Assembly: GCF_025211055.1 (NCBI RefSeq)
Contig: NZ_JAOARO010000077.1
Location: 124,001-188,000 of the forward strand
Direction: 5' to 3'
Length of the DNA stretch: 64,000 nt
From: Vallitalea sp.
GTDB taxonomy: Bacteria; Bacillota; Clostridia; Lachnospirales; Vallitaleaceae
The translations under genes were made by a program, and so were the position numbers. Below the pieces are notes generated by a model. It had not been told where the DNA came from, did not search any database, and saw nothing but the letters and a program-made list of their open reading frames with translations. Shown one piece after another: positions 18,862-26,776 of the stretch. The stretch's first letter is position 1. Each line of letters begins with the position of its first letter.

Positions 18862-19941
18862 CTACTTTTCAAAAGAAGATGGATCAACCCATACATCATT
18901 TTTATGATTATTTAACTCTGGATACCCTAATTCTTTAGTTAACTGCTGCCATAGTTTTGCATATAGAATCATTTGCTGCATATTACACAAATCATATTCT
19001 TTTTTTGTTTCATCCAAAATCATCCCTCTTATTTCTTTTATATCTTTTGCTATAGCTGTTGGCCATAGCTTAGATAATATTACATCATATGAAGGTGCTT
19101 TTTCATCTCCAATAATTTTAGTACTTTCATTAAAAAGCTCCCTAGGATATTTTGTAAACCTATCCTTTGGTTCTATATCTAAAGTTGGTAATTTCAAAAT
19201 AGGCTGCCATATAACCGGACCATGAGTATCTGTAAGTATTAATCTTCCACCTTGAACATCTATAGAAAAACTATGAAATTCTCTTATATAACTATCTGGT
19301 TCATTTATATTAATTTCATTATTAGCTTTTAGCAAAAAAGGTATCTTGCCTATTGTTCCAGATATTATCTGATATATGCCAGATCCTTTGGTGCAATTTA
19401 CAATTTTTATAGGGCTTATGTTTGTTAATAGTTTAGATAGAATATGCACCATTGGAAATAAAACTCTTGTAGAGCATTGTATCTCTATGTACTGAGGTTT
19501 CTGTTTTTTTAATAGTTCTTTTGTACAATCTGTATATTTTTCCACAGAAGGTAAATTAGTATAAAGATCTCCAACTTTAAAAAACACATTATGTTCTCTA
19601 GCAGTTTTCATACATTTTGCAATATTTTTATGGCAGACAGGGTGTTCAAGAATTACATTAACATTTCTTTGAAGAAAATCTATTGCTAAATTAACTCCTT
19701 GACCACCCATACTTTCAGATTTTACAACAACACATGCTAAGTCAATATAACTAGGAACATCATCAATATCTGTATATAAATCAACTCCATAATACTCTGC
19801 ACATTTTTTTGATTTCTCACTACCATTAGATAATATACCAATTAATTTAACTTCATCTTTTATAAGTTGTATTGCTTCTAAATAAAATTGTCCGAACCCT
19901 ACTCCACATACTATTGTTTTTATTACTTTTTTCTGGTGCAT
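18862..19941 (-). CDS. Thiazolinyl imide reductase (Irp3/YbtU/PchG family)
   Basis: An NADPH-dependent oxidoreductase that reduces a PCP-bound thiazoline to thiazolidine. The N-terminal Rossmann motif VCGVGFGQFYLEAI matches the family's G.GFG.FYL.A signature, and NVILEHPVCHKNI is the family's EHP(V/L)-type catalytic loop. The length of 359 residues is typical. GGAAGGAGTCAAT precedes the ATG. It lies 35 bases downstream of the ECF S-component gene and directly before the smaller NRPS, as expected for a trans-acting tailoring enzyme. Its presence means at least one of the three rings is probably reduced, as in yersiniabactin and pyochelin. Confidence 0.9.
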   Translation of the reverse strand: MHQKKVIKTIVCGVGFGQFYLEAIQLIKDEVKLIGILSNGSEKSKKCAEYYGVDLYTDIDDVPSYIDLACVVVKSESMGGQGVNLAIDFLQRNVNVILEHPVCHKNIAKCMKTAREHNVFFKVGDLYTNLPSVEKYTDCTKELLKKQKPQYIEIQCSTRVLFPMVHILSKLLTNISPIKIVNCTKGSGIYQIISGTIGKIPFLLKANNEININEPDSYIREFHSFSIDVQGGRLILTDTHGPVIWQPILKLPTLDIEPKDRFTKYPRELFNESTKIIGDEKAPSYDVILSKLWPTAIAKDIKEIRGMILDETKKEYDLCNMQQMILYAKLWQQLTKELGYPELNNHKNDVWVDPSSFEK

Positions 19942-19976
19942 ATTGACTCCTTCCTATTTTAGATATTAGACAATTG

Positions 19977-20579
19977 TTATGCTATACCAGCTTTTAGAAA
20001 ATGCTTATTTAACATCTTTCTGCCCCATAGACAACCTAATATAGATGTGATTATTGTTAAAATACTTAATATTATCATTAATTCTGGGGTCATAATCTCT
20101 ATACATTTTTCTGCAACTGGTAGAGACTGGCTACCTTTTTTTGCATATAACTCAATATATTCTTCCTGCATATAGATGAATGGATAATATTCACCAAGTG
20201 CTAATCCCAACATAAAAGATATGTATCCCAACACAATAGATAAGAATTTTTTTCTACCTAATAAGTTATATATTATCTCTCCTACTACCCCTCCTGCTAA
20301 TGTAGTTATAAACATAATACCACCAGGTGCCATATTAAAAAGTACAAGTCCTAACAAAGCACTGCTTATTACAAATATACCTCTCATAGGTGCTTTTGTT
20401 ATCATTAACATAAAAATCAATCCACCAATTGTTGATAGAATCAATGGAAGTACAATCAATATAGGTGGGAAAAATCCTATTGTACAAGCTAATGCTCCAA
20501 ATACTACTATAAGCAGAGCATTAAATATCCCTATTGTTATTAAATCTTTTACTTTACTGTTTTTTTGGTTATTACTCAT
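19977..20579 (-). CDS. ECF transporter S component, MptD-like family
   Basis: A 200-residue integral membrane protein with about six hydrophobic segments (for example ALLIVVFGALACTIGFFPPI and ILIVLPLILSTIGGLIFML), matching the MptD/Trep_Strep family of putative substrate-binding S components of energy-coupling factor transporters. Its ATG overlaps the stop of the ATPase gene as ATGA, so the two are translationally coupled. With the adjacent A-A and T genes it makes a dedicated ECF importer. In this iron-regulated operon the substrate is probably the metal-loaded metallophore or a related metal complex, but that is context only; the family's substrates are not settled. Confidence 0.85.
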   Translation of the reverse strand: MSNNQKNSKVKDLITIGIFNALLIVVFGALACTIGFFPPILIVLPLILSTIGGLIFMLMITKAPMRGIFVISSALLGLVLFNMAPGGIMFITTLAGGVVGEIIYNLLGRKKFLSIVLGYISFMLGLALGEYYPFIYMQEEYIELYAKKGSQSLPVAEKCIEIMTPELMIILSILTIITSILGCLWGRKMLNKHFLKAGIA

Positions 20580-22069
20580 GCCAAATTCTCCTTTTCATAA
20601 TTTTTATTTGTTTTTTTAATATTAAAAACAGTGATGGTTTTATTATCATTAAGTTTTAATACTGTATTAAATGTAAGATTAGCAAATTCTTCGTCATGGG
20701 TAATTACGAAAATACACCTATTACTATTTGATATTTTTCCTATTGCATTACTGACTTGTTTCATATTAGCTGCATCTAATCCACTTGTTGGTTCATCTAA
20801 AAATAGTAATCTAGAATCTTTCATACAAGCCATTGCTATAGCTAATCTTTGTTTTTGACCACCAGAAAGTGATGCTGGATGTCTATCTATATATTTACCT
20901 AGATTAAAGTATTCAAGATATCTTTTTGCTTTATCTCTTGTTTTCTTTGTTTCTGGTAATCCGATAATCATTTCTTCTAACACACTAGAAGCAAATAATT
21001 GATAATCTACATCCTGCATAACATAAGTGGAATTCTTAATCCTTACACTCTTTGATGCTTTCTTAGCATCTATATATATTTTACCTTCACTAGGATTTTC
21101 AAGTCCCATTAAGACTTTTAATAAGGTACTTTTACCAACTCCGTTTTTTCCTATTATTCCTATTATGTCTCCACCGTATGAATTGAACGAGACATTTTCA
21201 AATATGTATTTTCCTGCTCTATATCTAAAAGACAAATTCTTAACTGTTAATAAAGGATTAGTTTTTCTTGTGTGAGGATTATACGTATATTTCATTAAAT
21301 CTATAGGACTGATATATAATTGTCTAAAATTATTTTTATCAAGCCATAGAGGTGATTTTTCTACAAAATCTTTTCCATTTATTATTTCCTTGATACTTCC
21401 ATTTTCCATGTATACTACTCTATCAGCTATGTCTTTTAGATAATTAAGTCTATGCTCTGATATTATTACTGTGTGTCCTTTATCTTTTAATTTTCTTAAT
21501 ATCTCACCTAATTGTTTAGTTCCTTCATAATCTAGATTAGAAGAAGGTTCATCTAATACATATATCAATGCTCCAAGGGTATATACAGAAGCAACAGCAA
21601 TTTTTTGTTTTTCACCACTTGATAATTTTAGAAGTTTTTTATTAATTAGATTATTAAGTTTAAGGTCTTCAACTGATTTCTTCATATTTTCTTGGATAAC
21701 TTTAGAATCAATTCCATAATTCTCACTTGAAAATGGAATTTCCGTCCTAACATGCAAAGTAAAAAATTGCGAACGGGTATCTTGAAATACAGACCCTACC
21801 TCACGTGAAATTTCTCTTATTCCATCTGTACTTAAATCATAATTCTTTATCTTGGCTTTTCCCCTAAATTCTCCTTTATAAAAATTCGGAATTAATCCGT
21901 TAACACATCTTGTCAAAGTAGTTTTTCCACATCCGCTTTTTCCTGTAAGTACAATAAATTCTCCTTTTTTTATTGAAAGATTTATATTTGACAATGCTTG
22001 TTCATTACTTCCTTCGTATTTAAAATATAAATGTTTGTAGTCAATTACCGTTGGGTTTCCTTCTAACAT
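20576..22069 (-). CDS. ECF transporter ATPase, two fused ATP-binding domains
   Basis: A 497-residue protein with two complete ABC domains. The first has Walker A GKSGCGKTT, signature LSSGEKQK and Walker B IYVLDEPSSNLD. The second has GKNGVGKST, LSGGQKQR and LLFLDEPTSGLD. It replaces the separate EcfA1/EcfA2 subunits of group I ECF systems, as in dedicated group II transporters. The frame extends 36 bases upstream to a GTG, but GAGGAG sits 7 bases before the ATG at 22069, which fits the family N-terminus (PTVIDYKHLYFKYEG). It follows the EcfT gene closely and overlaps the S-component start. Confidence 0.93.
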   Translation of the reverse strand: MLEGNPTVIDYKHLYFKYEGSNEQALSNINLSIKKGEFIVLTGKSGCGKTTLTRCVNGLIPNFYKGEFRGKAKIKNYDLSTDGIREISREVGSVFQDTRSQFFTLHVRTEIPFSSENYGIDSKVIQENMKKSVEDLKLNNLINKKLLKLSSGEKQKIAVASVYTLGALIYVLDEPSSNLDYEGTKQLGEILRKLKDKGHTVIISEHRLNYLKDIADRVVYMENGSIKEIINGKDFVEKSPLWLDKNNFRQLYISPIDLMKYTYNPHTRKTNPLLTVKNLSFRYRAGKYIFENVSFNSYGGDIIGIIGKNGVGKSTLLKVLMGLENPSEGKIYIDAKKASKSVRIKNSTYVMQDVDYQLFASSVLEEMIIGLPETKKTRDKAKRYLEYFNLGKYIDRHPASLSGGQKQRLAIAMACMKDSRLLFLDEPTSGLDAANMKQVSNAIGKISNSNRCIFVITHDEEFANLTFNTVLKLNDNKTITVFNIKKTNKNYEKENLA

Positions 22070-22101
22070 AACATACTCCTCTAATAATTTATTATTATCA
22101 A

Positions 22102-22827
22102 TCACAATAATATATAATTCTTGTCAATAAAAACAATTAAAACCGCTATACATATAAAAATAATACAATAACACCAATCAATAAGCTGAAATTTAACTTT
22201 TGTGATGCAAGTTCTATTGTTATTAAGATCTAAACCCTTACAAAGAGTAGCTGCTGACAATTCATCAGAAATTTTTGCACTTCGTATTAATAAAGGCAAC
22301 ATGAAATTTTCAATCATTTTCATTGGGTGCATTATAAATCCTATAAAAGAAGGATTTAACCCTCTCATTTTAAGGCTGACCCTGACAAGACTTATCTCTT
22401 CAGTAATTGTAGGTATATATCTATATACAACAGCTAGTGGAATAATAAATGTCTTTGGTATTTTCATATGTTCTAGAGCAGTTATCATCTCATTCATATA
22501 GTTCTTATTGAACATGATAAAGCAAACTATATAAATTGGTATTACATGTAATAATAAAATAATTATCATAGATATAACCATGCTTATATAATAGGTTGAT
22601 ATAAGGGTTAAAACCCTTCTTACAATAATTAATATATTATAAGCCACAAAAAAACGAATGGCTTTTTCCTTCATCTTCTGACTAAACATCAATATGTCTA
22701 CAATCAGGAATAATGCATATACCATAGCCAATTGAAAAAGCATACAACTTAATACAGATACCACTATAACCAAAAATATTAATACTCGAGGATCAGGTTT
22801 TGATGTTTTAAAGTCTATTCTATTCAT
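22102..22827 (-). CDS. ECF transporter T component (EcfT/CbiQ-like)
   Basis: A 241-residue membrane protein with N-terminal transmembrane segments (VLIFLVIVVSVLSCMLFQLA, YALFLIVDILMF) and the cytoplasmic coupling helices typical of EcfT, including LVRVSLKMRGLNPS and SAKISDELSAATLCKGLD (relatives of the A-R-G coupling motifs). It links the S component to the double ATPase encoded just downstream. A 65-base gap separates it from the ABC half-transporter gene; no promoter or terminator is evident there, so read-through from the Fur-controlled promoter is likely. AAGGATAGATACA precedes the ATG. Confidence 0.9.
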   Translation of the reverse strand: MNRIDFKTSKPDPRVLIFLVIVVSVLSCMLFQLAMVYALFLIVDILMFSQKMKEKAIRFFVAYNILIIVRRVLTLISTYYISMVISMIIILLLHVIPIYIVCFIMFNKNYMNEMITALEHMKIPKTFIIPLAVVYRYIPTITEEISLVRVSLKMRGLNPSFIGFIMHPMKMIENFMLPLLIRSAKISDELSAATLCKGLDLNNNRTCITKVKFQLIDWCYCIIFICIAVLIVFIDKNYILL

Positions 22828-22892
22828 TGTATCTATCCTTAATCTATTTTTAATTTATTATTATTTAATCAGAATTACTATTAATATCTAAG

Positions 22893-24641
22893 TTATACGA
22901 TACTCCATCCTTCAGCTTTCTCACGTATTGATAAGAAATTCTTATAGATACCCTCCTCATACAATAATTGCTCATGACTTCCTTTTTGTATGATTTCTCC
23001 ATTATCTACAACTAATATTTGATCTGCATTTTGGATGGTAGCTAGTCTATGAGCTATTGTAATCATAGTTTTACCTTCTACTAATGAACTTATCGCCTTT
23101 TGAATTTCATATTCATTTTCTGGGTCAATACTTGCAGTAGCTTCATCTAATATTACTATAGGAGCATCTTTCAATATTGCTCTTGCAATAGAAATCCTTT
23201 GTTTTTCTCCACCTGATAATGTTGAGCCAGCATCCCCTATAATTGTGTCATATTTATCTGGCAGACTCATGATGAAATCATGGCATCTAGCTTTTTTAGC
23301 TGCTTTAATGATATCTTTTTTACTTGCATTTGGATTACCGAACTTAATATTGTTATATATTGTATCGTGAAACAAATACACGTTTTGAAACACCATACTA
23401 ATGTTTTTTAATAGACTTTCGCACTTCATATTCTTGATATTTTGTCCCCCTATTAATATCTTTCCCTTATTAACATCATAGAATCTAGCTATCAAATTGC
23501 ATATTGTTGTTTTACCACTACCAGAGCCTCCTATTATTGCTGTGGTAGATTTTTCAGGAATATCAAAAGATACATTCTTCAATATCTCATTCTTATCATA
23601 CGCAAAAGTTACATTGTCAAATTCTATATCATATGAGAATAATTCTTTATTTACACCATTTTCATCAATAAATTTAGCATTATTGATTTTATCTAATTTA
23701 TCCATTGTCTCATCGATGAGTTCCAATACGTGTGTAGCATCATTGATACCTTCAACATTACTAAAAATTACAAAAGAGAACATGACCATCATAAGCATTG
23801 TTGACATATCCATTGTTCCATTATTAGCCATTAATGCAGCTATACAAACTATAGCTATAGATGCTATTTTAAGAGATATAACATGAAAACTATTATATAA
23901 AGTGAATTCTTTTTCTATCTTTACATTTATATCTTTACTCTTTTTGTAAGCATCTTCTATTCCTTTTCTTGATACACCTTCTTGTTTGAAAGCTTTTACA
24001 ATTGGTATTCCTCTTATATATTCAATTGTAGCTGCTATCATTGATTCTTGAGCAAAATGGTGTTCTGGTGCATTTTTATCAGTTTTATTACCTAATAGTT
24101 TCAAGAAAACTGCTGATAATCCAACCCCAGCAAGACATATTAAACCAATTTCAATCTTGTAAAATAATAAGCACAATATCATTGTAAAAACACAAATATA
24201 TCCATTAACTACAGAATCTATCATTTTCATTCCATACATCTCTACGAATGAAAGATCAGTTGTAACTGATGCGGCTATTTCTCCAGCATTATGTGTATCA
24301 AAGAATCCTAATGATACTCTTTTCAATATATTACCTATCTCAATCCTTTGTTCCGCAGTGACTTCATAACCAACACTTTCTTGAGATTTTGCTTTTAGAT
24401 AAGAAAATAGGAATCTACCTAATAAAGCAACAATCATAAAACCTAATAAATAAAAAACATAATCAGTAGTTAGTTTTTTTGTCCCATTCATATCTTCAAT
24501 AACAAGATTTAATCCAATGGCAGTTCCCATAATAGGCATTGCAATGAATAATGAATTAAAGAAAGAATATACAAATCCTATATATATACGTTTTTTTCTA
24601 TTTCCTGTCCATTTAATTATTCTTTTTATTGTTCTAAACAC
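22893..24641 (-). CDS. ABC half-transporter, YbtQ/IrtB type
   Basis: A type IV (exporter-fold) half-transporter of 582 residues: transmembrane domain to about residue 320, then an ATPase with Walker A GGSGSGKTT, signature LSGGEKQRISIARA and Walker B IVILDEATASIDPENE. The DPENE ending is typical of the YbtPQ/IrtAB subgroup, which imports ferric metallophores despite the exporter fold. It starts at GTG 24641, overlapping the partner gene's stop by 8 bases (GTGTTTAG), so the two probably form a heterodimer. Import of the ferric complex is the likely role, with export of the metallophore as the alternative. Confidence 0.9.
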   Translation of the reverse strand: MFRTIKRIIKWTGNRKKRIYIGFVYSFFNSLFIAMPIMGTAIGLNLVIEDMNGTKKLTTDYVFYLLGFMIVALLGRFLFSYLKAKSQESVGYEVTAEQRIEIGNILKRVSLGFFDTHNAGEIAASVTTDLSFVEMYGMKMIDSVVNGYICVFTMILCLLFYKIEIGLICLAGVGLSAVFLKLLGNKTDKNAPEHHFAQESMIAATIEYIRGIPIVKAFKQEGVSRKGIEDAYKKSKDINVKIEKEFTLYNSFHVISLKIASIAIVCIAALMANNGTMDMSTMLMMVMFSFVIFSNVEGINDATHVLELIDETMDKLDKINNAKFIDENGVNKELFSYDIEFDNVTFAYDKNEILKNVSFDIPEKSTTAIIGGSGSGKTTICNLIARFYDVNKGKILIGGQNIKNMKCESLLKNISMVFQNVYLFHDTIYNNIKFGNPNASKKDIIKAAKKARCHDFIMSLPDKYDTIIGDAGSTLSGGEKQRISIARAILKDAPIVILDEATASIDPENEYEIQKAISSLVEGKTMITIAHRLATIQNADQILVVDNGEIIQKGSHEQLLYEEGIYKNFLSIREKAEGWSIV

Positions 24642-26433
24642 TTAATTGCACCTCACTATCATTTGATTTACTACTACTTGCAGCCCAATGTTTACTTCCA
24701 ATATGGGCATCCCACATATTTTTGTACATACTTGACTTACTCAACAATTCATCATGGGTTCCTATATCCTTGATTTTACCATTATCTAGGATAACAATAT
24801 TATCTGCATTCTTAATAGTTGATAGTCTATGAGCAATTACCAAAAGTGTTTTACCTTTTGTAAGTTCCGCTATTGATTTTTGTATTTTGTCTTCATTTTC
24901 TGGATCAGTGAAAGCTGTAGCTTCATCAAGAATAATAATAGGAGCATTTTTAAGTATTGCTCTAGCTATAGCTATTCTCTGCTTTTCACCACCTGATAGT
25001 TTTCCTCCTGCTTCCCCAGCTGCAGTCTCATATTTGTTATCAAGTTTTTCAATGAATTCGTGACAACAGGCTGCTTTTGATGCTCTGATTACTTCTTTAT
25101 CAGATGCGCCAATATTTCCTAATCTAATGTTTTCCATTAAAGAACAGTTAAACAAAAAATTATCCTGTGTCACATAGCTTATTGAATCCATCAACTGTTC
25201 TATTGGAATATCCTTAATATTAACTCCATCTATTTTTATTTCTCCTTTAGTTACATCCCAAAATCTTACGAGCATTCTTGCTATTGTAGATTTTCCACTT
25301 CCTGATGCGCCTACAAAAGCTGTAAATTGACCCTCTCGTAGATTTAGATTAATGTCTGATAATGCACTTTTACTCTCATCGTTAACTTTTTCATCATCAT
25401 AAGAAAAAGATACATCATTAAACTCGATATTATATGAATTCAATTTCATTTCTTTTGAAACATTTGGTAATTCATCAATACCCACATATTCATAGGCATC
25501 TCTCAAAGCAAATTGTATAGCTTTTAAATCATTTACAAGTATAGTAAAGTTAGTAAGTGCACCAACTATTCCAAGTGACAGTAATAAGCACATTGTCAAT
25601 TCAGCTGGATCTAGTGAACCCTTTATATATAAATACAAACCAATAGGTAATGTTCCAAGTAGAGATGTTGGTAATGCAGAACTAGCAAAATTAACTAATT
25701 TCCAAGTGCTTCTAAACCAATCTAATGTATAATTTTTAAATTCTTTAACTGCTGATTCAAATTTTTCATATGATTTTGCTGATTGATTGAAAGCTTTTAT
25801 TACCTGAATTCCTTCTATATACTCTACAATTACACCATTAACATAATTACTTGATTCCATGTAATCATCGTATTTTTTATTATATGTTTTCATAACTATT
25901 CCATAAGCAATACCTCCTATGAAAACAGAAATTAATGACGCCAATGCCATTCTCCAATCGATGCTTATGAGATATATTAATACACATATGGATAATACAA
26001 GATTAGAAAGGCTCTCTGGAATCATATGTGCCAACGGAAGTTCTATAGTCTCAACTCTATCAATAATAGTGTTTTTTATTTTCCCTGCTGATTCATTGAG
26101 TACCACTCCTAATGGTACTTTCATTAATTTATCACATATAGAAAGCCTAATACTCTCTAATATCTTATACGCAGATATATGTGATAACACCGTAGAGAAC
26201 CCATGGAACGCTACCTTTACCACATATCCTGCTAATCCAATTCCCGACCACAATATTATATTATCCACTGTTTGAGCTCCATCAAAGAATAATTTAAAAA
26301 TACGATAAACTGCCATATAAGGAACTATTCCTCCAAATACACTTATAATGGCAAAGAATACCGAAACTACTAATTTTACTTTACATTCTTTTGCGTAAAA
26401 TGAAACAATGCTTAACCAATTTTTTTTCTTCAT
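24634..26433 (-). CDS. ABC half-transporter, YbtP/IrtA type
   Basis: The first large gene of the operon, 599 residues. It has an N-terminal transmembrane domain with about six segments and an ATPase with Walker A GASGSGKST, signature LSGGEKQRIAIARA and Walker B IIILDEATAFTDPENE. The ATAFxDPENE form is characteristic of YbtP/IrtA-like proteins, and the partner carries the matching ATASxDPENE. It lacks the siderophore-interacting reductase domain of mycobacterial IrtA. GAGGGATATGA precedes the ATG, which overlaps the stop of a possible 27-residue leader ORF. The Fur-overlapped promoter lies about 190 bases upstream. Confidence 0.91.
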   Translation of the reverse strand: MKKKNWLSIVSFYAKECKVKLVVSVFFAIISVFGGIVPYMAVYRIFKLFFDGAQTVDNIILWSGIGLAGYVVKVAFHGFSTVLSHISAYKILESIRLSICDKLMKVPLGVVLNESAGKIKNTIIDRVETIELPLAHMIPESLSNLVLSICVLIYLISIDWRMALASLISVFIGGIAYGIVMKTYNKKYDDYMESSNYVNGVIVEYIEGIQVIKAFNQSAKSYEKFESAVKEFKNYTLDWFRSTWKLVNFASSALPTSLLGTLPIGLYLYIKGSLDPAELTMCLLLSLGIVGALTNFTILVNDLKAIQFALRDAYEYVGIDELPNVSKEMKLNSYNIEFNDVSFSYDDEKVNDESKSALSDINLNLREGQFTAFVGASGSGKSTIARMLVRFWDVTKGEIKIDGVNIKDIPIEQLMDSISYVTQDNFLFNCSLMENIRLGNIGASDKEVIRASKAACCHEFIEKLDNKYETAAGEAGGKLSGGEKQRIAIARAILKNAPIIILDEATAFTDPENEDKIQKSIAELTKGKTLLVIAHRLSTIKNADNIVILDNGKIKDIGTHDELLSKSSMYKNMWDAHIGSKHWAASSSKSNDSEVQLSV

Positions 26434-26513
26434 TCATATCCCTCTATCTTATATTTGTTTAGATAACTTATGCCTGTTCTACAGATTGTTAACAAAGATG
26501 TTATAGCTTTCAT
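26430..26513 (-). CDS. Possible 27-residue leader ORF, coupled by ATGA
   Basis: The frame ATG 26513 to TGA 26430 encodes MKAITSLLTICRTGISYLNK plus seven residues. Its stop overlaps the start of the first transporter gene in the ATGA pattern common for coupled genes. There is no good ribosome binding site directly upstream; a strong AAGGAGG lies 31 bases before its ATG and serves instead an ATG immediately followed by TAA. It may be a leader peptide or a chance ORF. It resembles nothing I recognise. Confidence 0.25.
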   Translation of the reverse strand: MKAITSLLTICRTGISYLNKYKIEGYE

Positions 26514-26532
26514 AATATATCTAATTAAATCT

Positions 26533-26550
26533 TTACATAAATACCTCCTT
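26533..26550 (-). promoter_or_regulatory. Strong RBS followed by a start-stop codon pair (ATG TAA)
   Basis: In the leader of the metallophore operon, AAGGAGG (26550-26544) is placed ideally for an ATG at 26538, but the next codon is TAA. This is a minimal start-stop element. It could trap ribosomes and tune the downstream genes, or be the remnant of a lost leader peptide. Confidence 0.4.
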
Positions 26551-26630
26551 AATTTCTAAATCTTGTTTTTCAAAAATGAATATTTTGATATAATAGTTAT
26601 TTATTTAATTAATTAGAATATATCATAACT

Positions 26631-26663
26631 AGTATAATCCAACCGATAATGATAGTCAATATT
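26631..26663 (-). promoter_or_regulatory. Metallophore operon promoter overlapped by a Fur box
   Basis: On the minus strand TTGACT (26659-26654) and TATACT (26636-26631) are separated by exactly 17 bases, a near-consensus sigma-A promoter. Plus-strand GATAATGATAGTCAATATT (26645-26663) matches the Fur consensus GATAATGATAATCATTATC at 16 of 19 positions and covers the -35 element and part of the spacer, a classic repression geometry. No other promoter of this quality was seen before 4 kb, so it probably drives the whole operon under iron control. Confidence 0.85.
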
Positions 26664-26732
26664 AATTTTTAGAATTAAATTAAATTTTTCTAATTACCAA
26701 AAAACATGTACTAGTGAATCAACTGTATTACA

Positions 26733-26763
26733 TAAAAAAAAGATGTTGAAATATCAACATCTT
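26733..26763 (-). terminator. Intrinsic terminator after the ceramidase-like gene
   Basis: Minus strand: a perfect 10-bp stem AAGATGTTGA/TCAACATCTT with a 4-base loop, followed by a run of Ts. It lies just past the ceramidase stop at 26777 and insulates that gene from the Fur-controlled promoter. Confidence 0.9.
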
Positions 26764-26776
26764 ATATATCATATTA

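Noticed and set aside
4003-18907. Many short plus-strand frames opposite the NRPS genes
   Set aside because: They are antisense shadows of long, clearly coding minus-strand genes, with no family resemblance or ribosome binding sites.
22893-26433. The two ABC half-transporters as ordinary multidrug exporters
   Set aside because: The paired ATAFxDPENE and ATASxDPENE Walker B forms and the Fur-controlled metallophore context favour the IrtAB/YbtPQ group, though export cannot be excluded.
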